Source: an uncultured Actinomyces sp. (GTDB lineage: Bacteria; Actinomycetota; Actinomycetes; Actinomycetales; Actinomycetaceae). From it: DNA of 20,069 nt. Location of the stretch: positions 1-20,069 of the forward strand of contig CALHZX010000077.1 in the NCBI GenBank assembly GCA_938040725.1. Reading direction: 5' to 3'. The notes below the pieces were generated by a model. The model made no database searches. It was given only the letters and a program-made list of their open reading frames with translations, and was not told the DNA's origin. Made by a program: the position numbers and the translations under genes. Shown here piece after piece: positions 7,837 to 15,492 of the stretch (positions within the stretch are counted from its first letter, which is position 1; every line of letters begins with the position of its first letter).

Positions 7837-7865
7837 GGGAGCGTTGCCTGAAAAAACCCTGGGAA

Positions 7866-7903
7866 GGGTGTGCGGGGCGGACGCTGGTCCGCCCCGCACA
7901 CCC
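7866..7903 (-). terminator. Strong terminator of the metE-like gene
   Basis: A perfect 17-bp stem (7866-7882 with 7887-7903) closes a 4-nt loop. On the minus strand a TTTTTT run follows 10 nt after the stem. It begins 19 nt past the metE-like stop codon. Confidence 0.8.
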
Positions 7904-7921
7904 CCAGCTGCAGTTGGTCGA

Positions 7922-9115
7922 TCACTTCGATGCGAGGCGAGCACCCGCGGCCAGTGCCTCCAGCTTCGCCCACGCAATCGACGGGTAGATGCGGCCGCCC
8001 AGGCCGCAGTCGGTCGACGCCACGACGCGCTCGTCGCCCACGATGTCCGCGAACTGGCGGATGCGCTGAGCCACCAGCTCCGGGTGCTCCACGACGTTCG
8101 TTGAGTGTGACACCACGCCCGGGATCAGGTACTTGCCCTCGGGAAGCTTGATGTCGCGCCAGATCGTCCACTCGTGCGCATGGCGAGCATTCGCCGCCTC
8201 GAACGTCAGCCCGTTTGCGTTGACGAGGAGCGCCAGGTCCACGATGTCCTTGAACGGGATGTCCGTCGTGTGCGGGCCGTGCCACGACCCCCAGCACACG
8301 TGGAAGCGCACGAGAGACGGGTCGATGCCCTCCAGCGCGTGGTTCAGCGCGTCGATGCGTACGCGCGAGAAGGTGCGGTAATCCTCCACCGACGGCTCCG
8401 GGTTCATCTGATCCCAGCCCTCCGCGATGTCCGGCGCATCAATCTGCACCGTCAGGCCCGCGTCCGTAATACGCTTGTACTCCTCGCGCAGCACGTCCGC
8501 GCACGCCCACACCACGGCCTCGTCGTCCTCATAGAATGCGTTGGCCACGCGAGCCGCCGAACCCGGTGAAATCGCCGCCACGAAACCATCCGACACGGGC
8601 TTGCCCGCCGCCTGAAGCGCGTGCTTCGTGCCCGCGATGTCGCGCGCGACGGCCTCGGCGCCGATGTAGGTGAGCTCGCCCGTGATCGTCGGGAACGCAA
8701 TCGGGTTGCGGTTCGCGATATGAATGCCCGAATCCGGATCCGCGTACGCGTCCGCGAAACGCTGCCAGTCGCGGCGCTCAGCAAACGATGAGAAAGACAG
8801 ACGACCGTCACGGCCAGCCGGGGGACGCACATCAAAACGCTGCACGTCCTCAAAGGACAGCCCGCCGAAACGCGAGAAGGAATACGTCCACCACGCGCCG
8901 TAATCAACCGTGTCGATCATCGCGTGACCGTACTCGCCGTCGTTCACAATATCCAGGCCAATCTCGGCCTGACGCTTCACGACGCCGTCAACCTGATCGC
9001 TCAGCAGGGACGTGAAATCGGCCTCGCTGAGCGAACCGGCGCGGCGCGCACGATTCGCCTCGATCAGCTCGGGGGTACGGGGCAGGGAACCAACATGAGT
9101 GGTGCGAATGGTCAT
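7922..9115 (-). CDS. MetE C-terminal-like zinc methyltransferase (cobalamin-independent methionine synthase II family)
   Basis: This 397-residue protein corresponds to the catalytic C-terminal barrel of MetE without the N-terminal half. The zinc ligands are visible: His272 and Cys274 in RFHVCWG, Glu306 in LTFEAAN, and Cys370 in STDCGLG. The N-terminal THVGSLPR motif is also typical of this fold. Full MetE enzymes are about twice as long. Short relatives include YxjG/YxjH-like methionine synthases and the epoxyalkane:coenzyme M transferases, so the thiol and methyl donor are not certain; homocysteine is the likeliest acceptor. The ATG at 9115 follows GAAAGGA at 5 nt. It is transcribed divergently from ilvD. 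Confidence 0.85.
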   Translation of the reverse strand: MTIRTTHVGSLPRTPELIEANRARRAGSLSEADFTSLLSDQVDGVVKRQAEIGLDIVNDGEYGHAMIDTVDYGAWWTYSFSRFGGLSFEDVQRFDVRPPAGRDGRLSFSSFAERRDWQRFADAYADPDSGIHIANRNPIAFPTITGELTYIGAEAVARDIAGTKHALQAAGKPVSDGFVAAISPGSAARVANAFYEDDEAVVWACADVLREEYKRITDAGLTVQIDAPDIAEGWDQMNPEPSVEDYRTFSRVRIDALNHALEGIDPSLVRFHVCWGSWHGPHTTDIPFKDIVDLALLVNANGLTFEAANARHAHEWTIWRDIKLPEGKYLIPGVVSHSTNVVEHPELVAQRIRQFADIVGDERVVASTDCGLGGRIYPSIAWAKLEALAAGARLASK

Positions 9116-9143
9116 CGCAGTCCTTTCTCTAATCTGTGCACCC

Positions 9144-9149
9144 AGCCTA
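9144..9149 (-). promoter_or_regulatory. -10 box of the metE-like gene
   Basis: On the minus strand TAGGCT lies 28 nt upstream of the ATG, leaving a leader of about 22 nt that holds the GAAAGGA site. This leader is too short for a riboswitch. Confidence 0.45.
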
Positions 9150-9272
9150 CGGTCCGCAGACCCCCAGCGAGGGAACGAGTCCACGCTATGGGCCTATGTC
9201 AACAACCACTACCCACATGAGGCGCTAATTCACGCACGCGCCCCTTGCGTTTTCCTTGCATTCGCGCCCGCA

Positions 9273-9286
9273 AGCGTCCAGACGCT
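9273..9286. promoter_or_regulatory. Candidate operator between metE-like and ilvD
   Basis: AGCGTC-CA-GACGCT is a perfect 6-bp dyad with a 2-nt centre, lying in the 324-nt divergent gap that otherwise holds only the two promoters. A regulator serving either gene is possible; nothing identifies which. Confidence 0.3.
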
Positions 9287-9401
9287 GACACAGGGCACAA
9301 ACCCGCCCAAGCCCCCGGAATACCGCGCGAAAACCACTCCCACCCAGCCCGGGCCTCGTCCATGAGACGAAACCCGCACGGAAACGCGACGCTCACGCTC
9401 C

Positions 9402-9407
9402 TAGGGT
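9402..9407 (+). promoter_or_regulatory. -10 box of ilvD
   Basis: TAGGGT lies 32 nt before the ilvD ATG. The short leader contains GAAAGG at a 6-nt spacing and shows no leader peptide rich in branched-chain codons and no T-box. Confidence 0.45.
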
Positions 9408-9439
9408 GGAGTCATTACAAGGCAAAAGAAAGGCACATC

Positions 9440-11287
9440 ATGAGTCGCCCGCTGCGCTCGGCAACATCCACCCAAGGCCGCAACATGGCCGGAGCACGCG
9501 CCCTGTGGCGCGCCACCGGCATGACCGACGGCGACTTCGGCAAGCCGATCATCGCCATCGCCAACTCCTACACCCAGTTCGTCCCCGGCCACGTGCACCT
9601 CAAGAACATGGGCGACCTCGTCGCCGGAGCCATCGAAGCAGCCGGCGGCGTCGCCAAGGAATTCAACACGATCGCCGTCGACGACGGCATCGCCATGGGC
9701 CACGACGGCATGCTCTACTCCCTGCCCAGCCGCGACCTCATCGCCGACTGCGTCGAAACCATGGTGAACGCGCACCGCGCCGACGCCCTCGTGTGCATCT
9801 CCAACTGTGACAAGATCACCCCCGGCATGCTCCTGGCCGCCATGCGCCTGAACATCCCCACCATCTTCGTCTCCGGCGGCCCCATGGAATCCGGCGCCGC
9901 CGTCGACGGCGTCGTCGAGCACCGCCTCGACCTCATCGACGCCATGGTCATGGCCGTCGACGACTCCGTCAGCGACAACCAGCTGGCCAGCATCGAAGCC
10001 AACGCGTGCCCCACCTGCGGCTCCTGCGCCGGAATGTTCACCGCGAACTCCATGAACTGCCTCAACGAGGCGATCGGCCTGGCCCTGCCCGGCAACGGCA
10101 CCACCCTGGCGACCCAGATCGAACGCAAGAAGCTCTTCACCGAGGCCGGCACGCGCATCGTCGACATGTGCCGCGCCTATTACGACAACGAGGACGACTC
10201 CGTCCTGCCGCGCTCCATCGCCACCAAGGCCGCCTTCGAGAACGCCATGAGCCTGGACGTGGCCATGGGAGGCTCCACCAACACCGTCCTGCACATCCTC
10301 GCCATCGCCAACGAGGCCGGCGTCGACTTCACACTCGACGACATCGACGCGATCTCACGCCGCGTGCCCTGCCTGTGCAAGGTGGCCCCCAACTCCACGG
10401 CCTACCACATCGAGCACGTCCACCGCGCCGGCGGCATCCCCGCCCTGCTCGGCGAACTCGACCGCGCCGGCCTGCTCAACCGCGACGTGCACTCCGTCCA
10501 CTCCGACAGCCTCTCCGACTGGCTGGAGGCGTGGGACGTGCGCAGCGGGAGCGCCACCGACGAGGCCACGCACCGTTTCCTTGCCGCCCCCGGCGGCGTG
10601 CGCACCACCCAGGCCTTCTCGACCGCCAACCTGTTCGAGTCCCTCGACACCGACTCTGAGGCCGGCTGCATCCGCTCCGTCGAGCACGCCTACACGAAGG
10701 ACGGCGGCCTGGCGGTCCTCTACGGCAACATCGCCGCCAACGGCGCGATCATCAAGTCCGCCGGCATCGACGAGTCCCTCTTCCACTTCGTCGGCAAGGC
10801 CTTCGTCGTCGAATCCCAGGAGGAAGCCGTCGAAGCCATCCTCAGCAAGCAAGTCAAGGAAGGCGACGTCGTCGTCATCTTGTACGAGGGCCCCAAGGGC
10901 GGCCCCGGCATGCAGGAAATGCTCTACCCGACCTCCTACCTCAAGGGCCTGGGCCTGGGCAAGAAGTGCGCCCTCATCACCGATGGCCGCTTCTCCGGCG
11001 GCACGTCCGGCATCTCCCTCGGACACATCTCGCCCGAGGCCGCGGCCGGCGGCGCGATCGGCCTCGTGCGCACCGGCGACGAGATCGAAATCGACGTCAA
11101 CAACCGCATCCTGCGCGTGGGCGTGAGCGACGAGGAACTCGAGCGCCGCCGCGCCGAAAAGGGCGCCGCCCCGTGGAAGCCCTCCAAGCCTCGCGCCCGC
11201 CAAGTCTCCGACGCCCTGCGCGTCTACGGCATGCTCGCCGCCTCTGCCGACAAGGGCGGCGTGCGCGTCCTGCCCGACTGGGCGTGA
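9440..11287 (+). CDS. ilvD: Dihydroxy-acid dehydratase
   Basis: This 615-residue Fe-S enzyme dehydrates 2,3-dihydroxy-3-methylbutanoate and its ethyl analogue, the third common step of valine and isoleucine synthesis. Family motifs are intact: DDGIAMGHDGM with Asp81, SNCDKITPGM with Cys123, CPTCGSC at 190-196, and the C-terminal TDGRFSGGTSG. There is no cysteine in the NSYTQFVPGH region, as in the E. coli-type enzyme. The length equals that of E. coli IlvD. The frame is open far upstream, but the ATG at 9440 begins the conserved N-terminus and follows GAAAGG. No other branched-chain genes are nearby; the metE-like gene is divergent and the lipoate ligase gene follows after 23 nt with its own promoter. 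Confidence 0.96.
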   Translation: MSRPLRSATSTQGRNMAGARALWRATGMTDGDFGKPIIAIANSYTQFVPGHVHLKNMGDLVAGAIEAAGGVAKEFNTIAVDDGIAMGHDGMLYSLPSRDLIADCVETMVNAHRADALVCISNCDKITPGMLLAAMRLNIPTIFVSGGPMESGAAVDGVVEHRLDLIDAMVMAVDDSVSDNQLASIEANACPTCGSCAGMFTANSMNCLNEAIGLALPGNGTTLATQIERKKLFTEAGTRIVDMCRAYYDNEDDSVLPRSIATKAAFENAMSLDVAMGGSTNTVLHILAIANEAGVDFTLDDIDAISRRVPCLCKVAPNSTAYHIEHVHRAGGIPALLGELDRAGLLNRDVHSVHSDSLSDWLEAWDVRSGSATDEATHRFLAAPGGVRTTQAFSTANLFESLDTDSEAGCIRSVEHAYTKDGGLAVLYGNIAANGAIIKSAGIDESLFHFVGKAFVVESQEEAVEAILSKQVKEGDVVVILYEGPKGGPGMQEMLYPTSYLKGLGLGKKCALITDGRFSGGTSGISLGHISPEAAAGGAIGLVRTGDEIEIDVNNRILRVGVSDEELERRRAEKGAAPWKPSKPRARQVSDALRVYGMLAASADKGGVRVLPDWA

Positions 11288-11297
11288 GCGGAGCGCC

Positions 11298-11303
11298 TAC
11301 AAT
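11298..11303 (+). promoter_or_regulatory. Leaderless -10 box of the lipoate ligase gene
   Basis: TACAAT ends 7 nt before the ATG at 11311 and lies 10 nt past the ilvD stop codon. No Shine-Dalgarno precedes the start. Confidence 0.6.
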
Positions 11304-11310
11304 CGTGGGC

Positions 11311-12360
11311 ATGCATGGAGAATACAAAGTCCCCGGAGGAAAGCTCGTCGTCGTCGACACCGACGTGGAGGAAGATCGCCTCGCGCGCGTGAGCGTGTCC
11401 GGCGACTTCTTCCTCGACCCCGACGACGCGCTCACCCGGATCACCGCGTCCCTCGAAGGGGCCCCGGCCTCGTCGAGCGCGAAGGATCTGGCCGCGCGCG
11501 TGGAGGGTGCCCTCCACGAGGGCGACACCCTCATGGGGGTCACCCCCGAAGCCGTCGGCATCGCCGTACGCCGCGCGCTGGGCGCCGCCCTGTCGTGGGA
11601 CGACATCGACTTCGATGTCATCCACGGCCCCGTCGTCGATCCGATGATCAACGTCGCCATGGATGAAACCCTGGTCGAAGATGTGGCCGCGGGGCGCCGC
11701 AAGCCCTTCATGCGCCTGTGGGAGTGGAACGGCCCCCAGGTCGTCATCGGCTCCTTCCAGTCCTACCAAAACGAAATCCAACAGGACGGCGTGGAGCGCT
11801 ACGGCATCACCGTGTCGCGGCGCGTCACCGGCGGCGGCGCCATGTTCATGGAGCCCGGCAACTGCATCACCTACTCGCTCGTCATCCCCACCGCCCTCGT
11901 GGAGGGAATGAGCTTCGAGCAGGCCTACCCCTACCTCGATCAGTGGGTCATGGAGGTCCTCGAAAAGCTGGGCATCAAGGCCAAGTACGTGCCGCTCAAC
12001 GACATCGCCTCCGAGTTCGGCAAGATCGGTGGCGCCGCGCAGAAGCGCTGGGCCAACGGCTACATGGTCCACCACGTGACCATGGCGTACGACATCGACG
12101 CCATCAAGATGAACGAGGTCCTGCGCATCGGCATGGAGAAGATTCGCGACAAGGGCACCCGCAGTGCCGTCAAGCGCGTGGACCCCATGCGCTCTCAGAC
12201 TGGCCTTCCCCGCGAGGAAATCCTCCAGGCGTTCTTCGACCACTTCAAGGAGAAGTACAACGCCAGCGTCGGCACCATCACCGAGGCGGATCTCGAGGTC
12301 GCGCGCAAGCGCTGCGAGACGAAGTTCGCGCGCGAGGAGTGGGTGCACCGCATCCCCTGA
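11311..12360 (+). CDS. Lipoate-protein ligase family protein, accessory domain at the N-terminus
   Basis: This 349-residue protein joins two parts. Residues 1 to about 90 (GEYKVPGGKLV, GDFFLDPDDAL) resemble the lipoate ligase accessory domain, which in E. coli LplA lies at the C-terminus. Residues about 97-349 are a biotin/lipoate ligase catalytic domain with the lipoyl-binding RRVTGGGAMF (160-169), the pattern DIASEFGKIGGAAQKR with Lys218, and HHVTMAYDID. It likely attaches lipoate, or octanoate, to 2-oxoacid dehydrogenase or GcvH apoproteins in the cytoplasm. Similar proteins with this order occur in other actinobacteria, from memory of the family. The start at 11311 is set by the conserved MHGEYKVPGG and the leaderless promoter. 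Substrate and direction (ligase or transferase) are unproven. Confidence 0.85.
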   Translation: MHGEYKVPGGKLVVVDTDVEEDRLARVSVSGDFFLDPDDALTRITASLEGAPASSSAKDLAARVEGALHEGDTLMGVTPEAVGIAVRRALGAALSWDDIDFDVIHGPVVDPMINVAMDETLVEDVAAGRRKPFMRLWEWNGPQVVIGSFQSYQNEIQQDGVERYGITVSRRVTGGGAMFMEPGNCITYSLVIPTALVEGMSFEQAYPYLDQWVMEVLEKLGIKAKYVPLNDIASEFGKIGGAAQKRWANGYMVHHVTMAYDIDAIKMNEVLRIGMEKIRDKGTRSAVKRVDPMRSQTGLPREEILQAFFDHFKEKYNASVGTITEADLEVARKRCETKFAREEWVHRIP

Positions 12361-12429
12361 GAGTTCGGGTGCTTCGCTCGCTCGGTGTGAGCCGGGCGTT
12401 CCCGTTGCCCGCTTCGGTATCGTCTCATT

Positions 12430-12453
12430 GACGAGGCCGGGGCGGGTTTTCGC
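12430..12453 (+). repeat. Left copy of a 24-bp direct repeat flanking the DUF262-HipA pair
   Basis: The first 19 nt, GACGAGGCCGGGGCGGGTT, are identical to the copy at 15469-15487; one mismatch and four more identical bases (TCGC) follow. It lies 70 nt after the lipoate ligase stop codon. Confidence 0.7.
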
Positions 12454-12483
12454 GTTCCCGCGCGGCTGCGCGCGTGACAGCGT

Positions 12484-12501
12484 CCGAGAATCGGTGTCGG
12501 A
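12484..12501. promoter_or_regulatory. Candidate operator of the DUF262-HipA promoter
   Basis: CCGA-gaa-TCGG (12484-12494) is a short dyad, followed by a third related half-site TCGGA (12497-12501), directly upstream of the -10 box. Binding here would block the promoter. Support is sequence symmetry only. Confidence 0.3.
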
Positions 12502-12502
12502 G

Positions 12503-12508
12503 TAACAT
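12503..12508 (+). promoter_or_regulatory. Leaderless -10 box of the DUF262 gene
   Basis: TAACAT ends 6 nt before the ATG at 12515, with no Shine-Dalgarno in between. It would drive both DUF262 and hipA-like genes, which have no room for another promoter between them. Confidence 0.55.
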
Positions 12509-12514
12509 GGACAC

Positions 12515-14143
12515 ATGTCGAGCGAAGCAATGCAGCCGAAACACGAAACCTTCAGGCTTTCCGAATTGCGTGACCTGGTGGCGACGGGGCGAGTGCGAAT
12601 CCCCGACTTTCAACGTTCCTTCCGGTGGACGAACCAAGACGTCGTTGCCCTCTTTGATTCCCTTCACCATGGGTATCCAATCGGGAACCTGCTCATGTGG
12701 AAACGTGAGGCCCCGGCGCAGCGGCTCACCGTTGGTTCCATCGATATCGACGCCCCTCAGCGCCCGGACGCACTATGGCTCGTCGACGGGCAGCAACGCG
12801 TGACGAGTATCGTCAACGCGATGGACGCCGGCAGCCAACGAGATGCTCGTTTTGCGGTTGGGTACGACCTGGAAAATGCCTGCGTTGTTTCAACTCTGGG
12901 GCGTCATTCTCGCGCCGTCATGCCGCTCTTTCGTCTCTTCGACTTTGAGAGCGCCTGGCAGTGGTTCGAGGAGAACACCGAATTCCAGGCGTTGCGCGGT
13001 CGATATCAGGAGGCCTTCAATACCTTTAACGCCGTGAGCATTCCGGCGACTGTGCTGGAGGGAGCGGACGAGGATAAGCTCCGCGTTATCTTTGATCGCA
13101 TTAATCAGAGCGGTAAGAAGCTCAAGTCTTTTGAGGTGTTTGAAGCACTCAACAGCTCCGCATCCGATGGACGTACTTTGCGCTCGGTTGCGGATGCCGT
13201 TGCCCGTTCAACGAACTTTGGGCTGATTTCGGAAGACCAGGTCTTGAATGTACTGAAAGCTCGTCGGCATCCAGACTACGTTCGCGATGTGCGCGATGAG
13301 TTTGGAGACGAGCGACGGAGGATCTGCGATTTTCCGGACGAAGATCGTGACACCGCATACGCCGAGACGGAACGCGTTCTGATGAAAGCGACGCGATTCC
13401 TCCAAGAGAATTGTTGTATTCCCCATGCAATGTTGCTGCCGTACGGGGCGATTCTGGTGGTGGTGTCGCGCTTCTTCGCGCTGTTCCCCGAGCCGAAGCG
13501 TCGCAATAAAGAGCTGCTCAAGCGCTGGGTGTGGCGGACGATTTACAAGACTATCAGTATGACTTTGAGCAGTGCGAGCGGACAAACCAGAGCGTTTCTG
13601 AAAGACGTGCGCCGCGGAGATGAATCCGGTTCCGTTCAGAGACTACTGGAGAGCGTCGGTGAGCGGGGGGCCTCGAAGCACGTCACGATTCCCGATGCGC
13701 GCATGAATCGCTCGGATGCGAGGGCATGCGTGTGTGCCATGTGGTCCTACTACGTTCGGGCGGACGACTATGCGGGTCAGGCGTCGATTGCCGTGTTTGA
13801 TTCGCTCGTCGATGACTACGGTAGTGTGGCTGATCTCCTCGTGGAATGCGTGGGGCGTCGTTCGTTTGAGGGGACAGATGTCAGTCGATATTCGTCGCTC
13901 GCAAATAGAGTGTTGATGGTCAATGAGGAGGCTCTGCGGGACGAGGATGCGGCCCTGGCCTTCATGACAGCCCACCGGAACATGCTCATGCTCCCCGAGG
14001 CGGTAGAGGACTGCGAGGCTTCTGTCAATCCGGTGGAATTGGTTGATCGGCGTGAGGAACTGTTGTCCGCGCGTGTGAACGAATTCTTCGAACTGATGAT
14101 GGCGTGGGATTACGTGGCCTTTGCCCCCGTTGAATTGACGTGA
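12515..14143 (+). CDS. DUF262 domain protein (GmrSD N-domain/ParB-like fold)
   Basis: This 542-residue protein carries an N-terminal DUF262 domain at about 10-215. The defining motifs are IPDFQRSFRW at 29-38, DGQQRVTSI at 91-99 and FDRINQSGKKL at 193-203. In GmrSD, SspE and BrxU-type defence proteins this domain binds or hydrolyses nucleotides through the DGQQR region. The C-terminal half (about 216-542) is helical, and I see no HNH (DUF1524) motif, so the usual nuclease partner domain is missing or unrecognised. Base composition is visibly lower in G+C than the neighbours (26 of 60 bases in 13081-13140, against 41 of 60 in ilvD at 9841-9900), suggesting transfer. It is co-transcribed with the hipA-like gene and lies between direct repeats. 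A role in phage defence or in controlling the kinase is inference. Confidence 0.85.
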   Translation: MSSEAMQPKHETFRLSELRDLVATGRVRIPDFQRSFRWTNQDVVALFDSLHHGYPIGNLLMWKREAPAQRLTVGSIDIDAPQRPDALWLVDGQQRVTSIVNAMDAGSQRDARFAVGYDLENACVVSTLGRHSRAVMPLFRLFDFESAWQWFEENTEFQALRGRYQEAFNTFNAVSIPATVLEGADEDKLRVIFDRINQSGKKLKSFEVFEALNSSASDGRTLRSVADAVARSTNFGLISEDQVLNVLKARRHPDYVRDVRDEFGDERRRICDFPDEDRDTAYAETERVLMKATRFLQENCCIPHAMLLPYGAILVVVSRFFALFPEPKRRNKELLKRWVWRTIYKTISMTLSSASGQTRAFLKDVRRGDESGSVQRLLESVGERGASKHVTIPDARMNRSDARACVCAMWSYYVRADDYAGQASIAVFDSLVDDYGSVADLLVECVGRRSFEGTDVSRYSSLANRVLMVNEEALRDEDAALAFMTAHRNMLMLPEAVEDCEASVNPVELVDRREELLSARVNEFFELMMAWDYVAFAPVELT

Positions 14144-14154
14144 AAGGAACACAG

Positions 14155-15414
14155 ATGTCGCTCTATTCGCCCAACGTTGAGTTTCGTGTTCGCCTGCATG
14201 GCATCGACATCGGGACAATCTCGTGCTATTCGTCCAAGAGTTCGTTTCGGTTCTCCGGCGACTACTACTGGCGCGTGGATCGGCCTGTTCTTGGCTTCTG
14301 GTTCGAGAATGGGATGCGCCGTGAGGCGGGGGTGAAGGGACGCTCTGTTCTTCCGCTGTGGTTTTCTAACCTCCTGCCTGAAGGGTTGCTTCGAACGATT
14401 GTGTGTGCTCAGCATGGACTGAGCGAGGAGGATGAGCCGGGCATTCTCAGCGCGCTCGGCGATGATTTGCCGGGAGCTGTTACGGTGTCCCGTATCGGGG
14501 ACCCCATTTCGGTTTCGGCGGATGACGCCTTGCGCTCCGGTGATTCTACGTCGTTCTCAAAGGGCTCACGGATTCGCGCATCTATTGCCGGTAACGTCCT
14601 GAAGTTTTCGATGAAGTCGCGCGATCAGCGCCTGACTTTGCCCGGCAGTGGTGAGTATGGAGACCGTATCGTCAAGCTGTCGCCGCCGGGTGAGTACGAC
14701 GCTCTCGTTCACAATGAGTTCTACGTGATGTCGCTCGCCAAGGCGTGTGGCATTGAGGTTCCTGACTTCGATGTTGTGCATCGGGAGAACGTCGAGATTG
14801 CGCCCTCTGATTGGGCAACAGCCGAGGAACACGCATTCAGCATTGCGCGCTTTGACAGGAGCGATCAAGGTCGCGTCCATATGGAGGATTTCTGTCAGGC
14901 GGGTAATCTGCCGGGGTTTCAGCGGTCGAAATATCAGAGTTCGGTCGAGTATGTGATGAAGGTCGCGTATCGGAATTGTGATCTGCCGTCGCTTGTTGAG
15001 TGTGTCCGTCGGACGGTATTCAACATGTTGTGTGGTAACGATGATGCGCATCTGAAGAATTGGAGCCTGGTGTATCCCGACCGTCGCAATGGTGTTCTCT
15101 CGCCCGCCTATGACCTGGTGTGTACGGCCGTTTATTTTGATCGGCCCCAGGACATGGCGCTCAAGCTCAGTGGCAAAGAGATCTCTGCAGATATCTGTCT
15201 GGACGATTTCCGTCGTATCGCTGATATGTGTCGTGTCGAGCGAGGTGTCATCGAAGAAGCTGTTCGCTCAATGATCGCCGCGTACGGCGAGGCACTGGAC
15301 AAGGTCGAGGTGCCGGCTCGTCTCACGAGCATCAACGTCAGGGGACGGGACATCGACCTGCGTCCCTGGCTCCGTGAGCGCTATCAACGCCTGTCGGTGT
15401 CTCTACTGTCCTAG
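14155..15414 (+). CDS. HipA-like serine/threonine kinase
   Basis: This 419-residue protein matches the HipA family. The N-terminal coupling domain includes LWFSNLLPEGLLR (68-80). The kinase core has RASIAG with Ser143 at the place of the autophosphorylated Ser150 of E. coli HipA, IVKLSP with Lys174 (ATP), the catalytic GNDDAHLKNWS with Asp297, and PAYDLV with Asp320 (metal). Known HipA toxins phosphorylate aminoacyl-tRNA synthetases and are held by a HipB DNA-binding antitoxin; no HipB or other helix-turn-helix gene is beside this one. The ATG at 14155 follows AAAGGA at 6 nt; an in-frame GTG at 14140 overlaps the DUF262 stop and is less likely. Base composition is low like the partner. The partner DUF262 protein may be its substrate or its control. 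Confidence 0.9.
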   Translation: MSLYSPNVEFRVRLHGIDIGTISCYSSKSSFRFSGDYYWRVDRPVLGFWFENGMRREAGVKGRSVLPLWFSNLLPEGLLRTIVCAQHGLSEEDEPGILSALGDDLPGAVTVSRIGDPISVSADDALRSGDSTSFSKGSRIRASIAGNVLKFSMKSRDQRLTLPGSGEYGDRIVKLSPPGEYDALVHNEFYVMSLAKACGIEVPDFDVVHRENVEIAPSDWATAEEHAFSIARFDRSDQGRVHMEDFCQAGNLPGFQRSKYQSSVEYVMKVAYRNCDLPSLVECVRRTVFNMLCGNDDAHLKNWSLVYPDRRNGVLSPAYDLVCTAVYFDRPQDMALKLSGKEISADICLDDFRRIADMCRVERGVIEEAVRSMIAAYGEALDKVEVPARLTSINVRGRDIDLRPWLRERYQRLSVSLLS

Positions 15415-15468
15415 CGTGGTTGGCGCGGCGTCCTCGGGAATCGTGCGCGGCTTGTCCGGGGTGTGGGG

Positions 15469-15492
15469 GACGAGGCCGGGGCGGGTTGTCGC
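15469..15492 (+). repeat. Right copy of the 24-bp direct repeat
   Basis: Same orientation as the copy at 12430-12453, 23 of 24 bases identical. It lies 54 nt after the hipA-like stop and directly abuts the marC-like stop codon at 15493. Confidence 0.7.

Noticed and set aside
9116..9439. Riboswitch, T-box or attenuator for the metE-like gene or ilvD
   Set aside because: The -10 boxes leave leaders of only about 22-33 nt, with no leader peptide and no strong hairpin between promoter and start.
11461..11474. A third partial copy (14 nt, inverted) of the flanking repeat inside the lipoate ligase gene
   Set aside because: It is coding sequence, in the opposite orientation and shorter; a chance match in G+C-rich DNA is plausible. 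It is a caution for the repeat finding.
14140..14157. GTG at 14140 as the hipA-like start, overlapping the DUF262 stop by 4 nt
   Set aside because: The ATG at 14155 has AAAGGA at a proper 6-nt spacing, while the GTG start would place that site inside the gene and leaves no site of its own.
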